In this document: positions 45,894 through 54,852 of the stretch, in pieces | Layout: each line of letters begins with the position of its first letter | Position numbering within the stretch: position 1 is the stretch's first letter | Made by a program: the position numbers and the translations under genes | Notes under the pieces: model-generated | Told to the model about the DNA's origin: nothing | Databases searched by the model: none | What the model saw: only the letters and a program-made list of their open reading frames with translations | Assembly (NCBI GenBank): GCA_041675885.1 | Contig: JBAYSY010000005.1 | Span: forward strand, 1 to 64,000 | Direction: 5' to 3' | DNA from: JBAYSY01 sp041675885 | Lineage (GTDB): Bacteria; Pseudomonadota; Alphaproteobacteria; Rhodobacterales; Rhodobacteraceae | DNA: 64,000 nt

Positions 45894-46137
45894 GGTATCC
45901 CCCAGATGTCCGAAAGGCCGCACAGGACGGCGTGTCAATCCGACCTCAGGGTGCCGTGGACCGGCCCGGCGCGATATCTCCGGTGGTCCGGTGAATTGAT
46001 GGCCGAAAGGTCCGGAATTCACCGGACCAAGGTCCGAACATTTCCCGGACCGAAGTCCCGGCCAGGGTCGGCGGCGGGCATGGCGCGGGGGCGCCGTCGG
46101 GCCGGTTGATCCTGCCAGACGGCCTGTGTATTTTCCG

Positions 46138-46146
46138 TGTCCACAA
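46138..46146. promoter_or_regulatory. GntR operator candidate, site 1
   Basis: The minus strand reads ttgtggaca, 13 bases before the start of the GntR-type gene. The identical 9-mer recurs in the palindrome at 46907-46922, consistent with autoregulation. Confidence 0.4.
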
Positions 46147-46159
46147 TGGAGTGGCGCGA

Positions 46160-46894
46160 ATGGCGAAACAGGACACCGGCACTGGCTCTGGCACCGGCAC
46201 TGGTTCCAGCATCGGGACGGAACGCAAGCGCGGCTCCGGGGTGAAGACGGTCTTCACCATGTTGCGCGACGAGATTCTCGACCTCACCCTGCCGCCGGGC
46301 AGCCCGCTGGACGAGGTGCAGCTTGCCGAGCGTTTCGCCATGTCGCGCACCCCGATCCGCGAGGCGCTGGCCCGGCTTGCCGGGGAGGGGCTGGTCGAGA
46401 CGCTGCCGAACCGCTCGACCATGGTGGCGCGGATCGACTTTCTGAACATGCACACCTTTTTCGACGCGCTGACGCTGATGTATCGGGTCACCACCCGGCT
46501 TGCCGCGCAGCATCACCGGCCCGCCGATCTGCACATCATCCGCGCCCGGCAGGCGGAATTCGCCGCGGCGGTGGCGGCCGAGGACGCGCTGGCGATGATC
46601 TCGGCCAACCGCGAGTTCCACGCCGCGATCGCCGAGGCCGGGCGCAACCCCTATTTCACCGCGCTGTTCTGCCGACTGCTGGACGAGGGGCGGCGGATCC
46701 TGCGGCTTTACTACCAGTCGTTCAACGACCGGCTGCCGGAACGCTATGTGACCGAACACGAGGAAATCATCGCCGCCGTCGAGGCGCGCGATATCGGGCT
46801 GTGCGACCGGCTGGCGCGGGCCCATGCCGACCAGATCGTGCGCCAGATCCAGGACCTGTTTTCCCGCGACCGGCGGCAGGATGTGCCGCTCTGA
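46160..46894 (+). CDS. GntR-family regulator with FCD domain
   Basis: A 244-aa transcription factor. The winged helix-turn-helix includes LDEVQLAERFAMSRTPIREA and GLVETLPNRSTMVARI. The FCD effector domain is all-helical and has metal/ligand-binding residues in NREFHAAIAEAGRNP and later EHEEIIAAVEARD. The N-terminus is odd: residues 5-19 are a Thr/Gly/Ser run (TGTGSGTGTGSS) encoded by a near-repetitive ggcactggctctggcaccgg. ATG 46160 was preferred over an upstream in-frame start because candidate operator sequence precedes it. Its place at the head of the hydroxyproline island suggests control of that island, probably by hydroxyproline or an intermediate. Confidence 0.88.
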   Translation: MAKQDTGTGSGTGTGSSIGTERKRGSGVKTVFTMLRDEILDLTLPPGSPLDEVQLAERFAMSRTPIREALARLAGEGLVETLPNRSTMVARIDFLNMHTFFDALTLMYRVTTRLAAQHHRPADLHIIRARQAEFAAAVAAEDALAMISANREFHAAIAEAGRNPYFTALFCRLLDEGRRILRLYYQSFNDRLPERYVTEHEEIIAAVEARDIGLCDRLARAHADQIVRQIQDLFSRDRRQDVPL

Positions 46895-46906
46895 CATCCT
46901 GCACAG

Positions 46907-46922
46907 TTCTTGTGGACAAGAA
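46907..46922. promoter_or_regulatory. GntR operator candidate, site 2 (palindrome)
   Basis: A perfect palindrome ttcttgt-gg-acaagaa lies between the GntR-type gene and the DapA-like gene. It contains the ttgtggaca found before the regulator gene. Its TTGT-NN-ACAA core resembles sites of FCD-type GntR regulators. Confidence 0.5.
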
Positions 46923-47000
46923 TTATGCAATGCACGATGATACGGGCAAAGGGACGGATTCGCCCCTGTAGCCCATACCCCAGCCCGCAAAGGAAAGCCG

Positions 47001-47966
47001 ATGGATACCGAGATCTTCACCGGGGTGATCCCGGCCCTGATGACGCCCTGCAAGGCAGACCGCAGCCCCGATTTCGACGCGCTGGTGCGCAAGGGCCGCG
47101 AACTTGTCGCCATCGGCATGTCGGCGGTGGTCTATTGCGGCTCGATGGGGGATTGGCCGCTTCTGACCGACGCGCAGCGGATGGAGGGGGTGGAACATCT
47201 CGTCAAGGCCGGGCTTCGGGTGATCGTCGGCACCGGCGCGATCAACACCGCCTCCGCCGTCGCACTTGCCCGCCACGCGCAGGAGGCGGGCGCGCATGGG
47301 CTGATGGTGATCCCGCGGGTTCTGTCGCGCGGCCCCTCTCCGGTGGCGCAGCGAGCGCATTTCAAGGCAATCCTGACCGCCGCGCCCAAACTGCCCGCGA
47401 TCATCTACAACAGCCCGCAATACGGCTTTGCGACCCGCGCCGACCTGTTCTTCGCGCTGCGGGCCGAACATCCGAACCTGGTCGGGTTCAAGGAGTTCGG
47501 CGGCAAGGACGACATGCGCTACGCGGCCGAGTTCATCACCTCGGCCGATGACGGGGTGATCCTGATGGTCGGGGTCGATACCTGCGTGCTGGACGGTTTC
47601 GTCAACTGCGGCGCGACCGGCACGATCACCGGAATCGGCTGCTGCCTCCCGCGCGAGGTGCTGCATCTGTGCAACCTCAGCCGGGCGGCGGCGGCGGGCG
47701 ACCCCGAGGCCCGCCAGCGGGCGCAGGAGCTGGAGCAGGCGCTGGCGGTGCTGTCGTCGTTCGACGAGGGGCCGGACCTGGTGCTTTACTACAAGTACCT
47801 GCTGGAGATGGAGGGCGAAGCCGAATACCGGCTGCATTTCAACGAATTCGACGCCCTGACCGAAAGCCAGCGCGGCTATGCGACGGCGCAATACCGGCTG
47901 TTCAAGGCCTGGTATGAGGAGTGGAGCCGCTTGCCCGGCGCGGTGCAAAGCTGCAAGGTGGCCTGA
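47001..47966 (+). CDS. DapA-family lyase/deaminase, probable hydroxyproline pathway
   Basis: A 321-aa TIM-barrel Schiff-base enzyme. The catalytic Lys164 lies in LVGFKEFGG, the Tyr in AIIYNSPQYG, and the substrate-carboxylate loop in YCGSMGDWPLL (in place of the usual GTTGE). Start ATG follows aaaggaaag. Family knowledge: in hydroxyproline clusters a DapA-like enzyme deaminates 1-pyrroline-4-hydroxy-2-carboxylate to 2-oxoglutarate semialdehyde. Neighbouring genes support that role here. It is unlikely to be true dihydrodipicolinate synthase, because of the changed loop and the context. It stands between two candidate GntR sites and a convergent reductase gene. Confidence 0.85.
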   Translation: MDTEIFTGVIPALMTPCKADRSPDFDALVRKGRELVAIGMSAVVYCGSMGDWPLLTDAQRMEGVEHLVKAGLRVIVGTGAINTASAVALARHAQEAGAHGLMVIPRVLSRGPSPVAQRAHFKAILTAAPKLPAIIYNSPQYGFATRADLFFALRAEHPNLVGFKEFGGKDDMRYAAEFITSADDGVILMVGVDTCVLDGFVNCGATGTITGIGCCLPREVLHLCNLSRAAAAGDPEARQRAQELEQALAVLSSFDEGPDLVLYYKYLLEMEGEAEYRLHFNEFDALTESQRGYATAQYRLFKAWYEEWSRLPGAVQSCKVA

Positions 47967-47990
47967 GCGGGGTCAACACTCTGCGCAACA

Positions 47991-48028
47991 AAGGGCGGCG
48001 GCCGACACGATCAACAGACGCCACCCTT
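47991..48028. terminator. Hairpin between convergent genes
   Basis: Arms aagggcggcg (47991-48000) and cgccaccctt (48019-48028) pair with one mismatch over 10 bases, between the stops of two convergent genes. T content is low, so efficiency is uncertain. Confidence 0.35.
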
Positions 48029-48050
48029 CGCCGTTCCGGGGCCACGGAGA

Positions 48051-49088
48051 TCAGTTCACCGCGTCAAGGCCCAGTTCGAACAGCCGGTCAAGCTGGGCCG
48101 TCTCGGCCGCGGCAAGGGTCACGCCCCCGGCCTCGGACGTCGCGCGCGCGGCAAAGCGACGTTGCGAGGGAAGCCGCGCGCCCTGCCCGAGGATCGCGTC
48201 GAACAGCACCTCGGCCCGGGCGAAAGGATCACCGGGACGGCCCGCCGCGAACCGCGCGGGATCGAAGGCCAGCACCAACTCGCCATGGAACGGCGCAAGC
48301 GCGGTGCTGCCGAGATAGTCCAGCACCTCGGGGCTGGTGCGGTCGCCGATCATCACCCCTGCCAGCAGTTCGATCATCGTGCCGATGGCGGAACCCTTGT
48401 GGCCGCCGAACGGCAGCATCGCCCCGGCAAGCGCCGCTTCGGGGTCGGTGGTGGGGTTGCCGTCCGCATCCATCGCCCAGCCCTCGGGCAGGGGCTTGCC
48501 GGCGCGGCGGTGCAACTCGATCTCGCCCCGGGCGGCGACCGAGGTGGCGAAGTCGAAGACATAGGGCAGCGCCCCCGGCCGGGGCCAGCCGAAAGCAAAG
48601 GGGTTGGTGCCCAGGAGCGGCCGGTTGCCGCCCGCCGGGGCCACGGTGGCATAGCTTGGGCACATCACCATGGCGGCGAGACCCTCGGCCGCGACGGCCT
48701 CGACCTCGGGCCAGAGCGCGGCGAAATGGGTGCAGTCGTTGATCACCATCGCGGCAAGACCAAGTGAACGGGCGCGCGCGGCCAGATGCGGCAGGCCCAG
48801 TTCGAAGGCAGCGTTGGAAAAGCCGCCCTGCGCATCCACCCGGACGATCGCCGAACCGTCGTCGGGAAGCAGCGCGGGCTGCGCGTCGGGGCGGACCTTG
48901 CCCGCCTTCACGGTGCGCAACACCCCCTCGATCCGGTAGACGCCATGCGACTTGCAGGCGTCGCGTTCGCCTGCGGTGATCACCCGCGCCAGCGCCCCGG
49001 CCTGCACCGGAACCAACCCGGCCCGGGCAAAGATCTCCTCTACCCGGTCTTGCAGGGCCGGGATCGTTACTGTGGTGGTCTCGGTCAT
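48051..49088 (-). CDS. Ldh2/malate dehydrogenase-family reductase, probable 1-pyrroline-2-carboxylate reductase
   Basis: A 345-aa NAD(P)H oxidoreductase of the YlbC/DpkA/Ldh2 fold. Landmarks are GERDACKSHGVYRI near the N-terminus (with the catalytic His), CTHFAALWPE, GTNPFAFGWPRP and PFGGHKGSAIG. Family knowledge: in hydroxyproline clusters this enzyme reduces 1-pyrroline-2-carboxylate, formed from 3-hydroxyprolines, to L-proline. The two dehydratase-type genes in the island would supply that substrate. The start at 49088 has gagga upstream. It is divergent from the ABC transporter genes and convergent with the DapA-like gene. Confidence 0.85.
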   Translation of the reverse strand: MTETTTVTIPALQDRVEEIFARAGLVPVQAGALARVITAGERDACKSHGVYRIEGVLRTVKAGKVRPDAQPALLPDDGSAIVRVDAQGGFSNAAFELGLPHLAARARSLGLAAMVINDCTHFAALWPEVEAVAAEGLAAMVMCPSYATVAPAGGNRPLLGTNPFAFGWPRPGALPYVFDFATSVAARGEIELHRRAGKPLPEGWAMDADGNPTTDPEAALAGAMLPFGGHKGSAIGTMIELLAGVMIGDRTSPEVLDYLGSTALAPFHGELVLAFDPARFAAGRPGDPFARAEVLFDAILGQGARLPSQRRFAARATSEAGGVTLAAAETAQLDRLFELGLDAVN

Positions 49089-49459
49089 CGGATCCTCGCT
49101 GGTTGTAACCGCCTCGCTGCATGCACAAAGTATACATAATACCGCCGCGCGCAACCGCGGGGATGGTCAAGCATCACAACCGATTCTGCCACCGCCCCCG
49201 GCAGGCCCTGCTCCGGAAAGGTGACGCAAAGGCAACCGGCCCCGCCGCGCCGGAAAACCCCGCCACCCGCGAAAGCCCGCCCGAAACCCCGCGGGACGTT
49301 CGCCCGAACCGGCCGTTTTCGCAGCCGATCCGCCTTTCAGATGCAGGTGATTCAGGTCTTTTGTGCGCCAATTGTATTTGTGATTGCGTCGCTGCGTTTG
49401 ACGCAGGATAGTGAGGCCAGAAGAACGAATAATCCGCATCAACTCAGGGAGAAAGTGGA
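49089..49459. promoter_or_regulatory. Divergent promoter region, reductase / hydroxyproline operon
   Basis: No gene is seen in these 371 bases. Near the reductase start lies the AT-rich acaaagtatacataatacc (49125-49143), with a gtatac centre. Near the transporter side are ccaattgtatttgtgattg (49368-49386) and a tttgacg box. These are plausible promoter or regulator-binding elements, but the ttgtggaca motif is not present. Confidence 0.4.
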
Positions 49460-50269
49460 ATGAAAACCGGAATCCTTGCCTTTGGCCTGTCGGCTGCCGC
49501 CCTGGCGGCAAGCCCCGCAATGGCGGACAAACTTGAAGATATCATCTCCGCAGGAACGCTGCGCTGCGCCGTGGTGCTGGACTTCCCGCCGATGGGGATG
49601 CGCGACGCCGACAACACCCCGATCGGCTTCGATGTCGATTACTGCAACGATCTGGCCGCCGCGCTTGGCGTCAATGCCGAGATCATCGAGACCACCTTCC
49701 CCGAACGTATCCCCGCGCTGATGTCGAACCGGGTCGATGTCGCCGTCGCCTCGACCTCGGACACGCTGGAACGTGCCAAGACCGCCGGTTTCTCGATCCC
49801 CTACTATGCCTTTGAAAACGCCGTCGTCGCCCGCCCGGGCCTTGAGATGGAGTCGTGGGAGGACATGAAGGGCAAGACCGTCGGCGCCACCGCCGGCACC
49901 TATGAGGCGATCTGGCTGGAAGGCCAGGTGCAGGAATGGGGCGAGGGCACCTTCCGCCCGTTCCAGAACCAGGCCGATGTGTTCCTTGCGCTGTCGCAGG
50001 GCCAGCTTGATGTCACCGTCTCGACCATGGAAGTGGCGAATGCCAACGTCGCCTCGGGCAATTTCGGCGATATCCGGGTCGTGGACAAGGCGCCGATGGT
50101 GCCCGATTACGTCGCGCTGATCACGCTGCGCGAGGAATACGGCATGATCAACTACATGGATCTGTTCATCAACCAGCAGGTCCGCACCGGCCGCTACGCC
50201 GAACTTTACAAGAAATGGGTCGGCGACGGCGAGCCCGCCGACCTGACCATTCCCGGCGTCTATCGCTGA
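49460..50269 (+). CDS. Amino-acid ABC transporter substrate-binding protein (family 3)
   Basis: Periplasmic receptor of 269 aa with a Sec signal peptide (MKTGILAFGLSAAALAASPA, then MADK). The mature part follows the SBP_bac_3 pattern: GTLRCAVVLDFPPMGMRDAD, PIGFDVDYCNDLAAALG, and NRVDVAVASTSDTLERAK, the usual amino-acid-binding segment. Ribosome site agggagaaag precedes the ATG. Genomic context points to hydroxyproline or proline-like ligands. A strong stem-loop separates it from the permease genes. Confidence 0.92.
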   Translation: MKTGILAFGLSAAALAASPAMADKLEDIISAGTLRCAVVLDFPPMGMRDADNTPIGFDVDYCNDLAAALGVNAEIIETTFPERIPALMSNRVDVAVASTSDTLERAKTAGFSIPYYAFENAVVARPGLEMESWEDMKGKTVGATAGTYEAIWLEGQVQEWGEGTFRPFQNQADVFLALSQGQLDVTVSTMEVANANVASGNFGDIRVVDKAPMVPDYVALITLREEYGMINYMDLFINQQVRTGRYAELYKKWVGDGEPADLTIPGVYR

Positions 50270-50284
50270 TCCTTCCGCCTGACA

Positions 50285-50320
50285 GGCGGCGCGGGGGCTC
50301 CGGCCATACCCCGCGCCGCC
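50285..50320 (+). promoter_or_regulatory. Intercistronic stem-loop after the receptor gene
   Basis: A 12-base perfect stem (ggcggcgcgggg / ccccgcgccgcc) with a 12-base loop and no T run lies between receptor and permease. It probably sets receptor excess by mRNA stabilisation, as at 6039-6069. Confidence 0.6.
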
Positions 50321-50344
50321 GCTCCATCGAGATGTGAGGCGGAC

Positions 50345-51058
50345 ATGTTCAACTACAGCTTTCGCTGGAATCAGGCGCTGAACTCGTTGCCCGACATGTT
50401 GCGGGCCGCGCTTGTCACGCTTGAGGTGGCGATCCTGTCGATGATCCTCGGCATCCTGATCGCCATCCTGCTGACCGGCTTCCGCCTGAGCGGCAACCGC
50501 TTTCTGTCGGGCTTCACCACGGTCTGGGTCGAGATCGCCCGCAACACCCCGGCGCTGTTCCAGATCTACATGGCCTTCTTCGGCCTTGCGGGTCTTGGCA
50601 TCGTCATCACGAAATTCACCCTGCCGAACCTCGGCTTCACGGTGAACCTGCGGCTCTCGCCCTATGTGGCGCTGCTGGCCGGGATCACCTTCAACAATGT
50701 CGGCTACCTGACCGAGAACTTCCGCGGCGCGCTGAAGGCGATCCCCGATACCCAGGCCCGGGCCGCGCGCTCGCTGGGGATGAGCGGGCCTGCCGCCTTC
50801 CGTTACGTGGTGCTGCCGCAGATGCTGCGGATCTCCTTCCTGCCGATGACCAATCAGTTCGTCTGGGCGATCCTGATGACCTCGCTCGGCGCGGTGATCT
50901 CGATGAATACCGACCTGTTCGGCGTCACAAACGATCTGGTGAACCGCACCTTCCGCACCTTCGAGTTCTTCTTCATCGCCGCGGTGATCTTCTACCTGAT
51001 CACCAAGGCCGTCACCCTGTCCGCCCGGCTGATCGCCACGCGGCTGTTCAGATACTGA
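50345..51058 (+). CDS. Amino-acid ABC transporter permease 1
   Basis: HisM/GlnP-type inner-membrane permease, 237 aa, with about five TM helices. The N-terminal helix region is MLRAALVTLEVAILSMILGI. The EAA loop that contacts the ATPase reads FRGALKAIPDTQARAARSLG. Together with the second permease 12 bases downstream it would form a heterodimeric channel. It is embedded in the hydroxyproline island. Confidence 0.9.
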   Translation: MFNYSFRWNQALNSLPDMLRAALVTLEVAILSMILGILIAILLTGFRLSGNRFLSGFTTVWVEIARNTPALFQIYMAFFGLAGLGIVITKFTLPNLGFTVNLRLSPYVALLAGITFNNVGYLTENFRGALKAIPDTQARAARSLGMSGPAAFRYVVLPQMLRISFLPMTNQFVWAILMTSLGAVISMNTDLFGVTNDLVNRTFRTFEFFFIAAVIFYLITKAVTLSARLIATRLFRY

Positions 51059-51070
51059 AGGAGGCGCGGG

Positions 51071-51724
51071 ATGTTCGATACGGCAATGACCGTCCGGGAT
51101 TTCTGGCTTCTGGTGCAGGGGGCGGGGATGACGCTGCTTGTCACCCTGATCGCGGTCTCCATCGGCACGGTGCTTGGCATCATCTTCGGCATTTTCCGCT
51201 TTCAGGTCGGCCCATGGTGGGCGGCGCCCGTCACCTTCGTGCTGGACGTGTTCCGCTCGATCCCGCTCCTGATCCAGCTTTCGCTGGCCTTTGCCTTCGT
51301 CACGATGGTGATGCAGCTTCGGATCTCGGGCTTTGCGGTGGCCTGCGGGGTGCTCTCGCTCTACACCGCCGCCTATTGCGCCGAGATCGTGCGCGGCGGG
51401 ATCGAGGCGGTGCCATCGAACACCCGGCGGGCCGCGCGTTCGCTGGGGATGACCTGGGCGCAGGACATGCGCCATATCGTGCTGCCCCTGGCGACGCGGG
51501 TGGCGCTGCCGTCCTGGATCGGGCTGGCGCTTGGCGTGATGAAGGATACCGCGCTGGTCTATGTCATCAACGTGACCGAGCTTCTGAAATCGACCCGGAG
51601 CCTGATCGACCGCTTGCAGGAGCCCCTGTTCCTGCTGATGCTCTGCGGGTTGTTCTACTTCATGATCAGCTTCCCCATCGCCCGCTTCGGCGGCTATCTC
51701 GAAAGACGGTGGTCCAATGATTGA
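51071..51724 (+). CDS. Amino-acid ABC transporter permease 2
   Basis: A 217-aa permease of the His/Glu/Gln/Arg family, starting with a TM helix (GAGMTLLVTLIAVSIGTVLG). The EAA loop is VRGGIEAVPSNTRRAARSLG. A ribosome site (aggaggcgc) sits just upstream. The last eight bases overlap the ATPase gene, which implies coupled translation. Confidence 0.9.
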   Translation: MFDTAMTVRDFWLLVQGAGMTLLVTLIAVSIGTVLGIIFGIFRFQVGPWWAAPVTFVLDVFRSIPLLIQLSLAFAFVTMVMQLRISGFAVACGVLSLYTAAYCAEIVRGGIEAVPSNTRRAARSLGMTWAQDMRHIVLPLATRVALPSWIGLALGVMKDTALVYVINVTELLKSTRSLIDRLQEPLFLLMLCGLFYFMISFPIARFGGYLERRWSND

Positions 51725-52439
51725 GATCGAGAACGTCCGGAAATCCTTTGGCCAGCTGGAGGTGCTGAAAGGCATCGACCTGACCGTGGCCAAGGGCGAG
51801 GTGCTGACGGTGATCGGCGGCTCGGGTTCGGGCAAATCGACACTGCTGACCTGCATCAACGGGCTGGAGCCGATCGATTCCGGCCGTATCCTTGTCGACG
51901 GGACCGAGGTTCACGCAAGATCGACCAACCTCAACCGGCTGCGGCAGAAGATCGGCATCGTCTTTCAGCAATGGAACGCCTTTCCGCATCTGACCGTGCT
52001 GGAGAACGTCATGCTGGCCCCGCGCAAGGTGCTGGGCCGCTCCAGGGCCGAGGCCGCGGCCGAGGCGGAAAAGCAGCTCAAGCATGTGGGGCTGGGCGAC
52101 AAGCTGACGGTCTATCCCTCGCGCCTGTCGGGGGGGCAGCAACAGCGGATGGCGATTGCGCGGGCGCTGGCCATGAGCCCGAAATACATGCTGTTCGACG
52201 AGGTGACATCGGCGCTTGACCCGACGCTGGTGGGCGAGGTGCTCGACACGCTGCGGCTCCTGGCCTCGGACGGGATGACGATGATCTGTGTCACGCACGA
52301 GATGAAATTCGCGCGCGAGGTCTCGGACCGGGTGGCCTTCTTCCATCAGGGCATCATCGCCGAGATCGCCCCGCCCGAGCAGATCTTCGCCGCGCCCCGG
52401 CACCCCGAGACGCAGAAGTTCCTTGCGGCCACGCATTAA
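51717..52439 (+). CDS. Amino-acid ABC transporter ATPase
   Basis: Cytoplasmic ATP-binding subunit, 240 aa (GlnQ/HisP type). Walker A is GGSGSGKST, the Q loop FQQWNAFPHL, the signature LSGGQQQRMAIARA, Walker B MLFDEVTSALD, and the switch His is in CVTHEMKFA. In most members the Walker B segment reads LFDEPTSALD; here Val replaces Pro, a change found in a good share of this subfamily. It is followed after nine bases by the FAD oxidase gene. Confidence 0.93.
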   Translation: MIEIENVRKSFGQLEVLKGIDLTVAKGEVLTVIGGSGSGKSTLLTCINGLEPIDSGRILVDGTEVHARSTNLNRLRQKIGIVFQQWNAFPHLTVLENVMLAPRKVLGRSRAEAAAEAEKQLKHVGLGDKLTVYPSRLSGGQQQRMAIARALAMSPKYMLFDEVTSALDPTLVGEVLDTLRLLASDGMTMICVTHEMKFAREVSDRVAFFHQGIIAEIAPPEQIFAAPRHPETQKFLAATH

Positions 52440-52448
52440 GGCCGGGCC

Positions 52449-53729
52449 GTGGTTGCGCAGGTGGAAATATCCGTTGACGTGATCGTGGTCGGCGCCGGGG
52501 TCGTGGGCCTTTCGGCGGCGCTTGCGGCGCAGGGGCGGGGGCTGTCGGTGGCGGTGATCGACCGCGAAGGCCCGGCCGCCGGGGCCTCGGCCGGAAATGC
52601 CGGGGCCTTCGCCTTCACCGATATCCTGCCGCTTGCCTCGCCGGGGATCCTGCGCAAGGCGCCACGCTGGCTGCTCGACCCGCTCGGGCCGCTGTCGGTG
52701 CCGCCGGCCTATGCGCTGAGGATCACGCCCTGGATGCTGCGGTTCTGGCGGGCCTGCGCGCCGTCGCGGGTGGCGGCATCGACCACGGCGCAGACCGCGC
52801 TGATGGACCTTTCGAAGGCCGAACTCGACCCGTTCCTTGCCGCGACCGGCACCGGGGCGATGCTGCGGCGCAAGGGCAACCTCCAGGTCTATGAGGGCGA
52901 GGCGGAGTTCCGCGCCTCGCTGCCCGGCTGGCGGGCGCGCAAGGAACACGGGATCGAGTTCCGGCACATGTCGGCGGCAGAGATGGCGGGGCTGCAACCC
53001 GGCCTCGCGCCGCGCTTCACCCATGGCACCTTCACGCCGGGCTGGTATTCGATTGCCGACCCAAGGCTTTTCACGCTGGCGCTGGCCGAACGCCTTGTCG
53101 CGCAGGGCGGCGTGCTGCACACGGCCGAGGTCACGGCGCTGCGGCCGGTGCCGGGCGGGGTGGAGGCGGTGACGGCGGCGGGGGGCGGCCCGCGCGGCCG
53201 CAAGGCGGTGATCGCCGCCGGGGCCTTTTCGCACCGGATCGCCCGCGGTCTGGGCGACCGGATTCCGCTGGAGACCGAACGCGGCTACAACACCACCCTG
53301 CCGCCGGATGCCTTCGACCTGCGCACGCAGGTCACCTTTGGCGGGCACGGTTTCGTCGTCTCCCGGCTTTCGACCGGCATCCGGGTCGGCGGCGCGGTCG
53401 AGCTTGGCGGGCTGGACCTGCCGCCGAACTGGCGCCGGTCCGAGGCGATGTTGCGCAAGGCGCAAGGCTTTCTGCCCGGGCTGAAGGGCGAAGGGGGCGT
53501 GCAGTGGATGGGCTTTCGCCCCTCGCTGCCGGATTCGCTTCCCGTGATCGGGTTCTCGCGCGCAAGCCGGGACGTGATCCATGCCTTCGGCCACGGGCAT
53601 CTCGGCCTGACGCAGGCTGCGGGCACCGCGCGGCTGGTGGCCGATCTCCTGACCGGGCAACCGCCCGCCATTGACCTGACCCCCTTCTCGCCGCAACGCT
53701 TTCAGGGACGCCGGGAGGCAGGGCCGTGA
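52449..53729 (+). CDS. FAD-dependent amine oxidoreductase, probable cis-4-hydroxy-D-proline dehydrogenase
   Basis: A 426-aa DadA/DAO-type flavoprotein. The FAD site is VIVVGAGVVGLSAALAAQGR, preceded by a short N-terminal arm. The flavin-contact motif is GASAGNAGAFAF. The C-terminal FAD segment is FGHGHLGLTQAAGTARLVAD. It starts with GTG at 52449. Family knowledge: in hydroxyproline operons this type oxidises cis-4-hydroxy-D-proline to 1-pyrroline-4-hydroxy-2-carboxylate, the substrate of the DapA-like enzyme. It may pass electrons to the quinone pool. D-proline or another D-amino acid cannot be excluded. Confidence 0.85.
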   Translation: MVAQVEISVDVIVVGAGVVGLSAALAAQGRGLSVAVIDREGPAAGASAGNAGAFAFTDILPLASPGILRKAPRWLLDPLGPLSVPPAYALRITPWMLRFWRACAPSRVAASTTAQTALMDLSKAELDPFLAATGTGAMLRRKGNLQVYEGEAEFRASLPGWRARKEHGIEFRHMSAAEMAGLQPGLAPRFTHGTFTPGWYSIADPRLFTLALAERLVAQGGVLHTAEVTALRPVPGGVEAVTAAGGGPRGRKAVIAAGAFSHRIARGLGDRIPLETERGYNTTLPPDAFDLRTQVTFGGHGFVVSRLSTGIRVGGAVELGGLDLPPNWRRSEAMLRKAQGFLPGLKGEGGVQWMGFRPSLPDSLPVIGFSRASRDVIHAFGHGHLGLTQAAGTARLVADLLTGQPPAIDLTPFSPQRFQGRREAGP

Positions 53730-53850
53730 GGAGCGCGCAACTTTCGCCCGAAGCACTCCGCCCGGAACAGCGGCGCCAGCGGCCCGGGCAGCGGCCGACC
53801 AACATGAAATACAGGCTCCGCAACGTTTCCAGGCGGGCCGGAGGCACCGG

Positions 53851-54852
53851 ATGACCACCCATACCTTTTCCTGCATCGACGGGCATACCTGCGGCAACCC
53901 GGTGCGGCTGGTCTCGGGCGGCGGCCCCCGGCTGGAAGGCGCGACCATGCTGGAAAGGCGCGCCCATTTCCTGCGCGACTTCGACTGGATCCGCACCGGG
54001 CTGATGTATGAGCCGCGCGGCCATGACATGATGTCCGGCTCGATCCTCTATCCGCCGACGCGGGGGGATTGCGACGTGGCGGTGCTGTTCATCGAGACCT
54101 CGGGCTGTCTGCCGATGTGCGGCCACGGGCTGATCGGCACGGTCACGATGGGGATCGAGAACGGCCTCATCACCCCGCGCGAACCCGGGCGCCTGTCCAT
54201 CGACACCCCCGCCGGGCGGGTGGACGTGACATACCGGCAGGAAGGCCGCTTTGTCGAGGAGGTGCGGCTGACCAACGTCCCCGGCTTTCTTCACGCCGAA
54301 GGGCTGACCGCCGAGGTCGCGGGACTGGGCGAGATCGTGGTGGACGTGGCCTATGGCGGCAATTTCTACGCCATCGTCGAGCCGCAGAAGAATTTCCGCG
54401 ACATGGCCGACCATACGGCGGGCGAGTTGGTCGGCTGGTCGCCGAAACTGCGGGCGGCGCTGAACGAGAAATACGACTTCACCCACCCCGAGCACCCGGA
54501 AATCCGCGGGCTTTCGCATATCCTCTGGACCGGGGCGCCGACCGTGCCGGGCGCCCATGCCCGCAACGCGGTATTCTATGGCGAAAAGGCCATCGACCGC
54601 TCGCCCTGCGGCACCGGCACCTCGGCCCGCATGGCGCAGCTTGCTGCCAGGGGGCGGTTGAAGCCCGGCGACGGGTTCTGGCACGAATCCATCATCGGCT
54701 CGATCTTCAAGGGCCGGGTCGAGGCGTCGGCGACGGTGGGCGGGCGCGCGGCGATCATCCCCTCGGTTTCCGGCTGGGCGCGGATGACCGGCTACAACAC
54801 GATCTTCATCGACGACCGCGACCCCTTCGCGCATGGCTTTGTCGTCAGATGA
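53851..54852 (+). CDS. 4-hydroxyproline 2-epimerase (proline racemase fold)
   Basis: A 333-aa epimerase that interconverts trans-4-hydroxy-L-proline and cis-4-hydroxy-D-proline. The two catalytic cysteines are Cys90 in LPMCGHGLIG and Cys253 in DRSPCGTGTSAR; both are present. The first line is the family start IDGHTCGNPVRL. Ribosome site ggagg lies 10 bases before the ATG. The 121-base gap before it holds no recognised feature. The Cys/Cys pair also fits proline racemase, but context with the D-amino-acid oxidase and DapA-like gene favours hydroxyproline. Confidence 0.9.
   Translation: MTTHTFSCIDGHTCGNPVRLVSGGGPRLEGATMLERRAHFLRDFDWIRTGLMYEPRGHDMMSGSILYPPTRGDCDVAVLFIETSGCLPMCGHGLIGTVTMGIENGLITPREPGRLSIDTPAGRVDVTYRQEGRFVEEVRLTNVPGFLHAEGLTAEVAGLGEIVVDVAYGGNFYAIVEPQKNFRDMADHTAGELVGWSPKLRAALNEKYDFTHPEHPEIRGLSHILWTGAPTVPGAHARNAVFYGEKAIDRSPCGTGTSARMAQLAARGRLKPGDGFWHESIIGSIFKGRVEASATVGGRAAIIPSVSGWARMTGYNTIFIDDRDPFAHGFVVR

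Noticed and set aside
39525..46109. Very long open frame antisense to the peroxidase/RTX gene
   Set aside because: GC-rich third positions and RTX repeats keep the opposite strand open. The product is a His/Val/Ala-rich low-complexity sequence with no domains, while the minus-strand gene has catalytic motifs.
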